DNA from: Jatrophihabitans sp.
Lineage (GTDB): Bacteria; Actinomycetota; Actinomycetes; Mycobacteriales; Jatrophihabitantaceae
Assembly (NCBI GenBank): GCA_025966255.1
Contig: JAOPVG010000236.1
Coordinates: forward strand, 1 to 9,398
Length of the DNA stretch: 9,398 bases
Direction of reading: 5' to 3'
Below, one piece after another: positions 1 to 6,706 of this stretch (position 1 is its first letter; each line of letters begins with the position of its first letter). Under the pieces are notes generated by a model. The model was not told the origin of the DNA. It made no database searches and worked only from the letters and a program-made list of their open reading frames with translations. Both the position numbers and the translations under genes were made by a program.

Positions 1-371
1 GCCTGCTCATGCCCCATGTGCTCGAGGCCGCCGACGCCAACGGTTACCTGCTCGACGGCTTCCCGCGTTCGGTCGAGCAGGCCGTCGAGGCCCGAAAACT
101 GGCCGACACTGCTGGCGCGACCCCGGATGCCGTCATCTACCTCGACGCGCCGCGCGAGGAACTGACGCGCCGCATCTTGTCCCGGGCCGAGGTCGAGGGA
201 CGCTCCGACGACAACCCGGAGACGGTGAAGAACCGGCTGCACGTGTTCGACGAGGCGACCAGCCCGCTCGTCGACTACTACCGCGACCGCGGCCTTTTGC
301 ACGTCATCAACGCCGACCAGCACGAAGACGCAGTAACCGCCGACATCCTCAAGGCGTTGGGGGTCGACTGA
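1..371 (+). CDS. adk: Adenylate kinase, short LID-less form, C-terminal part (5'-truncated by window edge)
   Basis: Adenylate kinase interconverts ATP + AMP and 2 ADP in the cytoplasm. The reading frame is already open at base 3, so the gene begins outside the window and about 123 codons are seen. Visible family motifs are GYLLDGFPRS, which belongs to the NMP-binding/core region, and GRSDDNPETVKNRL followed by a DYYRDRG segment, which is the C-terminal core with its conserved Arg and Asp residues. The stretch between the DAVIYLDAP strand and GRSDDNPET is only about 15 residues, so the roughly 30-residue LID insert of long-form enzymes is absent. The M. tuberculosis Adk is also of this short type. 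The P-loop lies upstream of the window and cannot be checked. The neighbour is a convergent acyl-CoA synthetase, not map, so this is not the usual secY-adk-map setting. A related nucleoside monophosphate kinase is the alternative, but the GFPRS motif favours Adk. Confidence 0.9.
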   Translation, partial: LLMPHVLEAADANGYLLDGFPRSVEQAVEARKLADTAGATPDAVIYLDAPREELTRRILSRAEVEGRSDDNPETVKNRLHVFDEATSPLVDYYRDRGLLHVINADQHEDAVTADILKALGVD

Positions 372-374
372 CCC

Positions 375-442
375 TATCCGCCGGACCCGGCACTCGATCG
401 GACCCGCTCGCTGCGTTCGGGGGCCTTCACGCTGGGCGGATG
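375..442. terminator. Possible stem-loop between convergent adk and acyl-CoA synthetase genes
   Basis: The 72-base spacer between two converging stop codons contains the inverted pair ATCCGCC (376-382) and GGCGGAT (435-441), extendable by one T-G pair. Inside it lies a weaker CCCG/CGGG stem (403-406 with 418-421). There is no T-tract on either side, so this is at best an I-shaped or imperfect bidirectional terminator of the kind inferred for actinobacteria. The outer loop is long (about 52 bases), which makes the call weak. Confidence 0.28.
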
Positions 443-443
443 G

Positions 444-2084
444 TCAGTCGTCTCCCTCGAAATCGGGGAGCTTGCGCTTCATGACTTTGCCGGCCGGGTT
501 GCGCGGGAGCTCGTCGATGAACGTGACGTCGCGGGGCACCTTGTAGCGGGCCAAGTTCTCCTTCACGTATGCCTTGACGCCGTCCTCGTCCAACGAAGCG
601 CCGTCGTTCAGCACGATGTAGGCGCGCAGGCGCTTGCCGTACTTCTCGTCGTCGACACCAACCACGGCCGCCTCCGTCACCGCCTCATGACTGGCCAGCA
701 GTTCCTCGACCTCGGCCGGGAAGACGTTCTCGCCGCCGGAGACGATCATGTCGTCGTCGCGGCCGTCGACGAACAAGCGGCCGGCGTCGTCGAAGTGCCC
801 GACGTCGCCGGTGGACATAAGACCGGCGACGACCTCCTTGTTGCCGCCACCGGTGTAACCCTCGAACTGCATTGAGCTGCCGACGAAGATGCGGCCCGAC
901 TCGCCCTCGCCGACCTCCTTGCCGTTCTCGTCCAGCAGCTTGATCGTCGTACCGGTGGGCGGCCGGCCGACGGTGCCGGGCGCGCTGCGCATATCGGCCG
1001 GGGTGGCGATCGTGGCGTACGCGACCTCGGTCGAGCCGTAGAGGTTGTAGACGATGTCACCGAGCAGATCCATCGTGCGAGTGGCGAGCTCCGGCGACAG
1101 CGCCGACCCGGACAGCGCGATGACGCGCAGCGAGTCGAGGTACCGGTGGCCGATCTCGTCCTCGAGCTCCATCAGGCGCGACAGCAGTACCGGCACCGTG
1201 ATCAGCGCATCGGCCTGGTGTTCCTCCAGCGCGTTGAGCGTGAACTTCGCGTCGGTCTTCCGGGCGGTGACGATCGTGTTGCCCAGGCCGAGGGAGAGCA
1301 TGGAGCTGAGCAGCCCCCACGCGTGGAAGCCCGGCGCGGCGAGAACGATCTTGCGTCCGGACCGCAGCGGGATCTTCGACAGGTAGCCGCCGGGCAGCGC
1401 GAGTGAGAGCGCCATGTCGCGGGCCGCGCCCTTCGGCGTGCCCGTGGTGCCGCTCGTCAACAAGACGATGCGCTGCTTGGACTTCGGCCGCGGCGGCCGG
1501 GACGTGCTGGCCGACTCGATCAGCCCCTCGATGCTCGTCTCCTTGTGCTCACCGTCGACCCAGGCGACATACTTGCCGCTCGATGGCTCGACGGAGTCTG
1601 CGACCTTGGTGAACTCCTCGTCGTGGATGAGCGCGGTGACGTCCTCGCGCTTGCACACGTCGGCGAGCTGCGGGCCGGCGAAGTCGGTGTTGAGCAACAG
1701 TGTGCGGGCACCGAGCTTGGCGCCGGCGAGGATCGCCTCGAACAACCCGCGGTGGTTGCGGGCCAGCACACCGAGGCCGTCGTTCGCCTTGAGTCCCTTC
1801 TCGCGCAGGGCGTTGGCGAGCGCATTGCTGCGCTCGTCGATCTCGGTGAAGGTGACCTCCCCGAGCTCGTCGATGATCGCCGGGTGATCGCCGTAGCTGG
1901 CGGCCGAGAGCGCGATCGCCGCGCCCACGGGACCGTAGGCCTCGAGATCGCGCAGGGTGACGAGCAGCTTGTGCGGTGGCGTCAGGGCCACGCCTGCGCC
2001 CCGCGCCTGCAGCAGGATCGCGGCGAAGCGCGCCTCCATACTGGCCCGCTCGACTGCCTGGGATGCCGTCTTGAAGATGTCCAC
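444..2084 (-). CDS. Fatty-acyl-CoA synthetase (FadD-like, AMP-forming ANL superfamily)
   Basis: This enzyme is predicted to activate a carboxylic acid, probably a fatty acid, to its acyl-CoA through an acyl-AMP intermediate in the cytoplasm or at the membrane. The protein has 546 residues, normal for the family. Motifs in order are the P-loop LLTSGTTGTPKG (208-219), YGSTE (349-353), STGD with the adenosine-binding Asp at 427, GRDDDMIVSGGENV with Arg 442 (441-454), and NPAGKVMKR with the catalytic Lys at 533 (529-536). Residues 1 to about 60 form an extension ahead of the AMP-binding domain, like that of the mycobacterial FadD2/FadD12 type. The start is taken as GTG at 2084. An in-frame TGA lies two codons upstream (2088-2090), so the start cannot lie further out; ATG at 2039 (residue 16) is the alternative. 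No convincing Shine-Dalgarno site precedes the GTG. It lies downstream of the tRNA-Leu gene on the same strand. Substrate chain length cannot be read from the sequence. Confidence 0.93.
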   Translation of the reverse strand: MDIFKTASQAVERASMEARFAAILLQARGAGVALTPPHKLLVTLRDLEAYGPVGAAIALSAASYGDHPAIIDELGEVTFTEIDERSNALANALREKGLKANDGLGVLARNHRGLFEAILAGAKLGARTLLLNTDFAGPQLADVCKREDVTALIHDEEFTKVADSVEPSSGKYVAWVDGEHKETSIEGLIESASTSRPPRPKSKQRIVLLTSGTTGTPKGAARDMALSLALPGGYLSKIPLRSGRKIVLAAPGFHAWGLLSSMLSLGLGNTIVTARKTDAKFTLNALEEHQADALITVPVLLSRLMELEDEIGHRYLDSLRVIALSGSALSPELATRTMDLLGDIVYNLYGSTEVAYATIATPADMRSAPGTVGRPPTGTTIKLLDENGKEVGEGESGRIFVGSSMQFEGYTGGGNKEVVAGLMSTGDVGHFDDAGRLFVDGRDDDMIVSGGENVFPAEVEELLASHEAVTEAAVVGVDDEKYGKRLRAYIVLNDGASLDEDGVKAYVKENLARYKVPRDVTFIDELPRNPAGKVMKRKLPDFEGDD

Positions 2085-2104
2085 GGTTCATGTACTACCC
2101 CAGC

Positions 2105-2143
2105 GCGCGCCGGTCCGCTCGTCCGAACGAGTACGCAGCGCGC
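2105..2143 (-). terminator. GC-rich stem-loop between tRNA-Leu and acyl-CoA synthetase
   Basis: A 5-bp hairpin, CTCGT/ACGAG (2118-2122 with 2127-2131), closes a four-base loop that reads UCGG on the - strand. It sits inside an outer GCGCGC/GCGCGC pairing (2105-2110 with 2138-2143), separated from it by mismatches. It lies about 30 bases past the 3' end of the tRNA gene. There is no U-tract. It could end the tRNA transcript without a U-tract or be part of the leader of the acyl-CoA synthetase gene. Both are inferences from structure alone. Confidence 0.3.
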
Positions 2144-2172
2144 CATCCGGGCGGATTCCTGCGGGCTATCTT

Positions 2173-2258
2173 TGGTGGGCAAGGGGGGAGTTGAACCCCC
2201 ACGTCCTTTCGGACACACGGACCTGAACCGTGCGCGTCTGCCATTCCGCCACTTGCCC
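2173..2258 (-). tRNA. tRNA-Leu (anticodon CAG)
   Basis: On the - strand the 86-base gene folds as a class II tRNA. The acceptor arms GGGCAAG and CTTGCCC pair perfectly over 7 bp. The anticodon stem CACGG/CCGTG holds the loop TTCAGGT with anticodon CAG (bases 2223-2225 of the + strand, read in reverse). A long variable arm GTCC-GAAA-GGAC marks a leucine or serine type tRNA. The T arm is GGGGG-TTCAACT-CCCCC. The 3' end ACCA is encoded. CAG reads the leucine codon CUG, the commonest leucine codon in this GC-rich DNA. From memory, M. tuberculosis also has a tRNA-Leu(CAG) gene (leuT) beside fhaA, so the pairing looks like conserved synteny rather than an insertion. Confidence 0.97.
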
Positions 2259-2265
2259 GGCGCGC

Positions 2266-2296
2266 ACCCTAAGGAACGCCTGATTGGCAGCCGCAA
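2266..2296 (-). promoter_or_regulatory. Candidate promoter for tRNA-Leu
   Basis: On the - strand, TTGCGG (complement of 2291-2296) and TAGGGT (complement of 2266-2271, matching the actinobacterial TANNNT -10) are 19 bases apart. The -10 ends 7 bases before the first base of the mature tRNA, so transcription would start at or next to the mature 5' end, leaving little or no leader for RNase P. The spacer is slightly long and the -35 is imperfect. Confidence 0.38.
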
Positions 2297-2346
2297 CGGT
2301 AGCACGCGGTAGGGGGCGGAAATCGGCCTCCCACAGGGCCGCCCGA

Positions 2347-2352
2347 TAGACT
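2347..2352 (+). promoter_or_regulatory. Candidate -10 element for the fhaA-pknB operon
   Basis: TAGACT fits the TANNNT -10 pattern. It would place the transcript start near 2359 and give a leader of about 60 bases before the fhaA GTG. No good -35 is found at 17-19 bases upstream, so the call rests on the hexamer and its position alone. The rest of the 163-base region between the tRNA and fhaA shows nothing else convincing. Confidence 0.27.
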
Positions 2353-2406
2353 CCCTGGACCGCGTCGACAGGCGCGCAGTTGCCCGCGCCCGAAGCATCG
2401 ACCTAC

Positions 2407-2415
2407 AGGAGGAGG
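2407..2415 (+). promoter_or_regulatory. Strong Shine-Dalgarno site that sets the fhaA start
   Basis: AGGAGGAGG lies 6 bases before GTG at 2422. It decides this start over the in-frame TTG at 2380, which has no such site. It is the strongest ribosome-binding site in the operon, fitting its place at the first gene. Confidence 0.8.
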
Positions 2416-2421
2416 AACGCC

Positions 2422-3369
2422 GTGAGCTTGGCCCAGCGGTTTGAACGCCGCCTCGAGGGCCTCGTCGGCGGCGCGTTCGCCCGCGTCTTCAAAGGCCAGG
2501 TCGAGCCGGTCGAGATCGGCACTGCCCTACAGCGCGAGGCCGCCGACAAGCGCAACGTGATGGGTAACGGGCAGGTGCTCTCACCGAACCGCTATCGCGT
2601 CACCCTCGCCACGTCCGATCACGAGCGGCTGATCCCCTGGGAGAGCCAGCTCACGAACTCCCTCGCCGAACTCGTGCAGGAATACCTGGACGAGAACCGG
2701 TGGGACACGATCGGCGACATCGAGGTGTATCTTGCCCGCGATGATCAACTGCACACCGGCGTTTTCGGTGTCGCGTCGCGGATGGAACCCGGCGCCGCGC
2801 CGCGCCGCCGTCCCCACGACTCGCTGTCCCTGCCGATCGTGGGCGGCGGCCTGCCGCCGGACGACTACCCCGCATACCCTGCGCCGCCGCCGCAGCAGCC
2901 GTCGAACGGCGGCTACCAGCAGTCGGTCAGCGCCGGCATGGGCGCGCCACCGATGCAGGCCCCGATGGCGCCCCCGGTACCGCGGCCCCAACCTCCCTAC
3001 CAGCACCCCGGCGCCGCCCCGGGCGGGCAGTACGGCGACTCCCCCGGCTTTCCCGCGCCGCCCCCGCCCCAGCAGCGAACCTCGGCGGCGATGCTCATCG
3101 TCGACCAGACAAACGAGCGCTTCGATCTACGCAACGGCAGCAACGTGATCGGCCGCGGAACCGACGCCGACCTCCAACTGCTGGATCAGGGCATCTCGCG
3201 CCGCCACGTCGACATCCAGTACGACGGCAACTTCGCCACCGCCTACGACCTCGGTTCGACGAACGGCACGACCGTCAACGGACACGAGATCAGCAGCCAG
3301 ATGCTGCGCCACGGCGACGTCATCAGGGTGGGCCACACACGCATCGTGTTCCACCAGGAGCGGCAGTGA
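2422..3369 (+). CDS. fhaA: FhaA: FhaA N-terminal (DUF3662) domain plus C-terminal FHA domain
   Basis: FhaA is a cytoplasmic phosphothreonine-binding adaptor. In mycobacteria it binds phosphorylated partners of the wall-synthesis machinery such as the MviN/MurJ pseudokinase region and is itself a PknB substrate. The protein has 315 residues from the GTG chosen by its Shine-Dalgarno site. Residues 1-125 match the FhaA N-terminal domain (QRFERRLEGLVGGAFARVF, then QREAADKR and SPNRYRVTL). Residues 126-220 are a Pro/Gly/Gln-rich disordered linker, shorter than the very long linker of the M. tuberculosis protein. Residues 222-311 are the FHA domain with GRG (244-246), SRRH (259-262) and GSTNGT with Asn 281, the phosphopeptide-binding residues. 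It is the first gene of the operon; its TGA lies 31 bases before the fhaB start. Confidence 0.95.
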   Translation: MSLAQRFERRLEGLVGGAFARVFKGQVEPVEIGTALQREAADKRNVMGNGQVLSPNRYRVTLATSDHERLIPWESQLTNSLAELVQEYLDENRWDTIGDIEVYLARDDQLHTGVFGVASRMEPGAAPRRRPHDSLSLPIVGGGLPPDDYPAYPAPPPQQPSNGGYQQSVSAGMGAPPMQAPMAPPVPRPQPPYQHPGAAPGGQYGDSPGFPAPPPPQQRTSAAMLIVDQTNERFDLRNGSNVIGRGTDADLQLLDQGISRRHVDIQYDGNFATAYDLGSTNGTTVNGHEISSQMLRHGDVIRVGHTRIVFHQERQ

Positions 3370-3404
3370 ATCCACGCCGGCCCAGCCCGGGAGCCGACGC
3401 GTGA
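3366..3404 (+). other. Putative 12-codon coupling mini-ORF between fhaA and fhaB
   Basis: GTG at 3366 overlaps the fhaA stop as GTGA. The frame reads MNPRRPSPGADA and ends at TGA 3402-3404, which overlaps the fhaB start as GTGA. AGGAG (3356-3360) inside the end of fhaA lies 5 bases before this GTG. The geometry would let a ribosome finishing fhaA be handed on to fhaB without a gap. Its being translated is inference; the peptide itself resembles nothing known to me. The SD of fhaB, GGGAG (3389-3393), lies within the mini-ORF. Confidence 0.3.
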
Positions 3405-3883
3405 ACTCGGCCCTTGCACTGCAGTTGATGCGGTTCGGATTCCTCGCTCTCCTCTGGCTGTTCGTGCTGGCCACCATGCGAGTGATCCGGACCGACCTGC
3501 GCACCAGCGGCCAGCCGCGCGTCGCCACGCCCCCGCCCGCTCGTCGGCGGGGCAAGAACAGCGACGCCTTCCCGCAGGCTCGTCCTGCGCCGGGCACGCC
3601 CACGCACCTACTCGTCACCGAGGGCGGCCTGACGGGTACCCGCATCGGACTCACCGGCGCCCCCGTCCTGATCGGGCGGGCGAACGACTCGACACTCGTG
3701 CTCGAGGACGACTACGCGAGCACGCGGCACGCCCGGATCAGCCTGCAGGACGGCCTGTGGGTCGTCGAGGACCTCGGCTCGACGAACGGCACCTACCTGG
3801 GTCAGCGCAAGCTCGACGGTCCGGTGCCGATGGAACTCGGCGTCCCGCTGCGCATCGGCAAGACCGCGCTGGAGCTGCGATGA
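3401..3883 (+). CDS. fhaB: FhaB (FipA-like): membrane-anchored FHA-domain protein
   Basis: FhaB is a small FHA adaptor linked to peptidoglycan synthesis and division; the mycobacterial protein (FipA) is a PknA/PknB substrate and bridges division proteins. The protein has 160 residues. Residues 8-27 form one membrane segment (LMRFGFLALLWLFVLATM), followed by a basic, Pro-rich linker (about 28-65). The FHA domain spans about 68-160, with IGR (91-93), STRH (107-110) and GSTNGT (126-131). The FHA domain should face the cytoplasm because a basic stretch follows the membrane segment. GTG at 3401 is preceded by GGGAG at 7-base spacing, and no upstream in-frame start is seen. It has the same domain order and size as actinobacterial FhaB. 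Confidence 0.94.
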   Translation: MNSALALQLMRFGFLALLWLFVLATMRVIRTDLRTSGQPRVATPPPARRRGKNSDAFPQARPAPGTPTHLLVTEGGLTGTRIGLTGAPVLIGRANDSTLVLEDDYASTRHARISLQDGLWVVEDLGSTNGTYLGQRKLDGPVPMELGVPLRIGKTALELR

Positions 3884-3909
3884 CCGACCTCTGCGGAGCG
3901 GTGAGTTAG
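3880..3909 (+). other. Putative 9-codon coupling mini-ORF between fhaB and pstP
   Basis: ATG at 3880 overlaps the fhaB stop as ATGA. The frame reads MTDLCGAVS and ends at TAG 3907-3909, whose last base is the first base of the pstP GTG (TAGTG). GGAG (3871-3874) inside the end of fhaB lies 5 bases before the ATG. The likely pstP ribosome-binding site, GGAG (3895-3898), lies within the mini-ORF. A role in translational coupling is inferred from geometry. Confidence 0.3.
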
Positions 3910-5315
3910 TGGCTCTGTTCCTACGCTATGCAGTGCGTTCCGACCTGGGCCTGGTTCGCAGCAATAACGAGGACTCCGTATATGCGGGTCCTCGGCTGCT
4001 CGCAATCGCCGACGGCATGGGCGGCCACGCGGCGGGCGAGGTCGCCAGCAAGATCGTCATCGGCACCATGGAGCCGCTCGACGAAGACCGCCGCATCGGC
4101 GACCTCATGGGGGCGCTGCGCGACGCCGTCGCCGAGGCCAATCACGGCATCGCCGAGGCGGTGAGGCAACGCAAGGAACTCGAGGGCATGGGCACCACGC
4201 TCACCGCTCTTCGTTTCGTCGGATCGCAGGTCGGGCTCGTGCACGTCGGCGATTCCCGGGCCTACCTGCTGCGCAACAACCTGCTGGCCCAGATCACCCA
4301 CGACGACACCTACGTCCAGTACCTCGTCGACTCCGGCAAGCTCACGCCCGACGAGGCGAAGGACCACCCGCGCAAGTCGGTGATCCTGCGGGCCCTGCTC
4401 GGCACCGACGTCGAACCCGACGTGTCGATCCGCGAAGCTCGGCACGGCGATCGCTATCTGCTGTGCTCGGACGGGCTGTCCGACGTCGTGTCCACCGACA
4501 CGATCCTCGACACCCTGCGCATTCCGGATCCGCAGGAATCCGCCGACCGGCTGGTGGAGCTCGCACTGCGCGGCGGCGGCCCCGACAACGTCACCGTGAT
4601 CGTCGCGGACGTCATCAACGCCCGCGTCGGTGACCGAATCGATGACGTCCCGGTGATCGCCGGCGCGTTCGTCGACCCGGCCGCCGCTGACGTGCCGGGC
4701 TCGGACAGCGCGGCCGGTCGCGCCGCGCTGATGTCGCGGCCCAAGGCGCCCGAACGCACCGAGCCCACCCCGCACCGCCGCACCTGGTCGTGGCGGCCCT
4801 GGCTGTTGATCGTCGGTGTGCTCGCCGTGCTGGTCGTCGCCCTGGGCGGCGCCTACGCGTGGACGCAGAGCCAGTACTTCGTCGGCCGCGACGGCGCCGA
4901 GGTGGCGATCTTTCAAGGCGTGAACACCGAATTCGGCCCGCTCAAGTTCTTCAATGTGTACAAGAACTCGGACCTGATGGTCGCCGATCTCAACCCGTCG
5001 GTGCGCTCCCAGGTGACCGACGGCATCACGGCCCGCAGCGAGCGCGACGCCGAGAAGATCATCGAGAACCTGCGCGGGCAGCAGCTGCCCATCTGCCCGA
5101 CCGTAACTCCGACGCCAACGACTCCGACTCCGACGCCGACCACGCCGACTCCGACGGGTGCCAAGAAGTCGACACCGGCCAGCGCGAAGAAGTCGACGCC
5201 GGTCGCTCGTGGATCGAGAACTCCGACGGCGGCGTCCACCACGAAGCTGGTCACGTTGCCGAGCATCGAGGTCGGAACTCCTACGCCGGGGCAACAATGC
5301 CGGAGCGGACCATGA
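3909..5315 (+). CDS. pstP: PstP: membrane PP2C-family Ser/Thr protein phosphatase
   Basis: PstP removes phosphates from PknB, its substrates and other Ser/Thr-phosphorylated proteins using two metal ions. The protein has 468 residues. The PP2C domain (about 1-237) shows RSNNEDS (17-23), ADGMGGHAAGE with Asp 35 (34-44), GMGTTLT (93-99), HVGDSRAYLL (112-121), SDGLSD with Asp 188 (187-192) and GGGPDNVT with Asp 226 (222-229). These three Asp residues match the metal ligands of M. tuberculosis PstP. A cytoplasmic linker follows, then one membrane segment (297-318) and an extracytoplasmic region of 150 residues. Its end is a Thr/Pro repeat (400-416) and a twice-repeated AKKSTP, bracketed by the region's only two cysteines (396 and 464). 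GTG at 3909 has GGAG 10 bases upstream. The stop overlaps the rodA ATG. Confidence 0.96.
   Translation: MALFLRYAVRSDLGLVRSNNEDSVYAGPRLLAIADGMGGHAAGEVASKIVIGTMEPLDEDRRIGDLMGALRDAVAEANHGIAEAVRQRKELEGMGTTLTALRFVGSQVGLVHVGDSRAYLLRNNLLAQITHDDTYVQYLVDSGKLTPDEAKDHPRKSVILRALLGTDVEPDVSIREARHGDRYLLCSDGLSDVVSTDTILDTLRIPDPQESADRLVELALRGGGPDNVTVIVADVINARVGDRIDDVPVIAGAFVDPAAADVPGSDSAAGRAALMSRPKAPERTEPTPHRRTWSWRPWLLIVGVLAVLVVALGGAYAWTQSQYFVGRDGAEVAIFQGVNTEFGPLKFFNVYKNSDLMVADLNPSVRSQVTDGITARSERDAEKIIENLRGQQLPICPTVTPTPTTPTPTPTTPTPTGAKKSTPASAKKSTPVARGSRTPTAASTTKLVTLPSIEVGTPTPGQQCRSGP
5106..5201 (+). repeat. Low-complexity Thr-Pro repeat and AKKSTP duplication in the PstP tail
   Basis: Bases 5106-5156 are a run of ACT/ACG/ACC Thr codons alternating with CCG/CCA Pro codons, giving an imperfect 6-base DNA period. 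Two copies of an 18-base unit encoding AKKSTP follow (5160-5177 and 5184-5201), differing by silent changes. The tract is likely to vary in length between strains by slippage. It encodes a flexible extracytoplasmic stretch that could carry O-linked sugars, which is inference. Confidence 0.7.
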
Positions 5316-6706
5316 ACATCCTCAACCCGGCGCTGCGGATACCGACGCGGCGCAACACCGAGCTGGTGCTGCTGATCTTCTCGGTGCTCATCGTCGTGGC
5401 GGCCGAGGCCGCAGTTGAGGCGGCCCGCGACGGCAAGCTGTCGTCGCGGCTCGTCACCTACGCGGCAGTTCCGCTCGTCGCCGGCGTGATCACGCACCTG
5501 GTGATCCGGAAGGTCGCGCGCTACGCCGATCCGCTGCTGCTCCCGATCGTGGTGCTGCTCAACGGGCTCGGGCTCGTCATGATCCATCGCCTCGACCTCG
5601 GCTCGAAGCAGCAGGCCCAGCAGAACGGCAACACCTTCGACGGCGCGCAGGCCCCCACCCAGGTGCTGTGGACCGCGATCGGCGTCTCCCTGTTCATCGC
5701 CTTGATCGTGATCGTCCGCGACCATCGGGTGCTGCAGCGCTACGCCTACACGCTGGCGCTGATCGGCCTGTTCTTCCTGATGCTCCCGGCGGTCCTGCCC
5801 GCCCGCTTCAGCGAGGTCAACGGCGCTCGCATCTGGATCCGCCTGGCCGGCTTCTCGATCCAACCCGGCGAGTTCGCGAAGATCCTGCTCACGATCTTCG
5901 GCGCGTCCTACCTCGTGCAGAAGCGCGACGTCCTCGCCCTCGCCGGCCGGCGATTCATGGGCATCGACTTTCCGCGGGCCCGCGACTTCGGGCCGCTGCT
6001 CGCAGCGTGGCTGGTGTGTATCGCGGTACTCGTGCGGGGCCACGACCTGGGCACGTCGCTGCTGTTCTTCGGCATCTTCGTGGTGCTGCTCTACGTGGCC
6101 ACCGAGCGGGCCAGCTGGGTGATCGTCGGCAGCGTGTTGTTCGCCGGCGGCGCGTACGTGGCGTACCAGATCTTCGGCACCGTCCAGGCCCGGGTCGACC
6201 TCTGGCTGCACGTGTTCAACCTGGACCCCTACGGCAGCGCCCGACAGTTGCAGCAGTCGCTGCTCGGCCTCGGCACCGGCGGAGTCTTCGGCGCGGGGCT
6301 GGGCAACGGCCACCCTGAACTCGTCCCGCTGGCGACGACCGACTACATCATCTCGTCATTCGGCGAGGAGATCGGGCTGTTCGGACTCGTCGGCCTGCTC
6401 GCCCTGTACGGGGTCTTCGTCTCCCGCGGCTTCGCGGCCGGCCTGGCCGTGCGCGACTCGTTCGGCAAGTTGCTGGCGTGCGGGCTTGCCTTCCTGATTG
6501 CGCTGCAGCTGTTCGTGGTTATCGCGGGCGTCACCCGGCTGTTGCCGGAGACGGGTCTGACGGCGCCCTTCCTGTCCTACGGGGGGTCGTCGCTACTGGG
6601 CAGCTGGGCGATTCTCGCTCTGTTGCTGCGGGTGTCCGACGCCGCGCGGCGCCCGGCGACGACCCCGCCTCAACGCCCGGCTGAAACAGAGGTGGTGGCG
6701 GCGTGA
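5312..6706 (+). CDS. rodA: RodA/FtsW-family SEDS peptidoglycan glycosyltransferase
   Basis: SEDS proteins polymerise lipid II into glycan strands at the membrane and act with a class B PBP, here the next gene. The protein has 464 residues, with about ten or more hydrophobic segments. Signature motifs are VNGARIWIRLAGFSIQPGEFAK (169-190, interrupted by a small variable part), RGHDLGTSLLFF with the expected catalytic Asp 245, the large extracytoplasmic loop LQQSLLGLGTGGVFGAGLGNG (313-333), TTDYIISSFGEEIGLFG (342-358) and PETGLTAPFLSYGGSS (412-427). I chose ATG at 5312 because it overlaps the pstP stop as ATGA and has GGAG (5302-5305) 6 bases upstream; ATG at 5297 is possible but has no such site. 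The stop overlaps the pbpA start as GTGA. The locus and the neighbouring PbpA favour RodA over FtsW. Confidence 0.95.
   Translation: MNILNPALRIPTRRNTELVLLIFSVLIVVAAEAAVEAARDGKLSSRLVTYAAVPLVAGVITHLVIRKVARYADPLLLPIVVLLNGLGLVMIHRLDLGSKQQAQQNGNTFDGAQAPTQVLWTAIGVSLFIALIVIVRDHRVLQRYAYTLALIGLFFLMLPAVLPARFSEVNGARIWIRLAGFSIQPGEFAKILLTIFGASYLVQKRDVLALAGRRFMGIDFPRARDFGPLLAAWLVCIAVLVRGHDLGTSLLFFGIFVVLLYVATERASWVIVGSVLFAGGAYVAYQIFGTVQARVDLWLHVFNLDPYGSARQLQQSLLGLGTGGVFGAGLGNGHPELVPLATTDYIISSFGEEIGLFGLVGLLALYGVFVSRGFAAGLAVRDSFGKLLACGLAFLIALQLFVVIAGVTRLLPETGLTAPFLSYGGSSLLGSWAILALLLRVSDAARRPATTPPQRPAETEVVAA

Noticed and set aside
2173..2258. tRNA-Leu as an integration site for a mobile element
   Set aside because: No integrase, no duplicated tRNA 3' end and no composition shift is seen on either side; both flanks look chromosomal.
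1545..2312. A 255-codon + strand open frame across the acyl-CoA synthetase and tRNA-Leu
   Set aside because: It runs through a tRNA gene and opposite a complete enzyme, with no motif; a compositional artefact.
2380..2421. fhaA starting at TTG 2380
   Set aside because: The added residues are not family-like, and AGGAGGAGG at 2407-2415 clearly points to GTG 2422.
5106..5201. The short repeats in pstP as a possible CRISPR or mobile-element end
   Set aside because: They are in-frame Thr-Pro and AKKSTP codon repeats with no spacers, inverted ends or transposase nearby.
4790..5311. A longer rodA starting far upstream inside pstP
   Set aside because: The extra residues are a low-complexity shadow of pstP. 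The ATG at 5312 has a Shine-Dalgarno site and the ATGA overlap, and gives the normal RodA length.
3921..6313. Long - strand open frames (3921-5297, 458 codons; 4913-6313, 466 codons) opposite pstP and rodA
   Set aside because: Their translations are Arg/Gly/Asp/His-rich with no domain motif, as expected for the shadow of a GC-rich coding strand. The + strand genes here have full family signatures.
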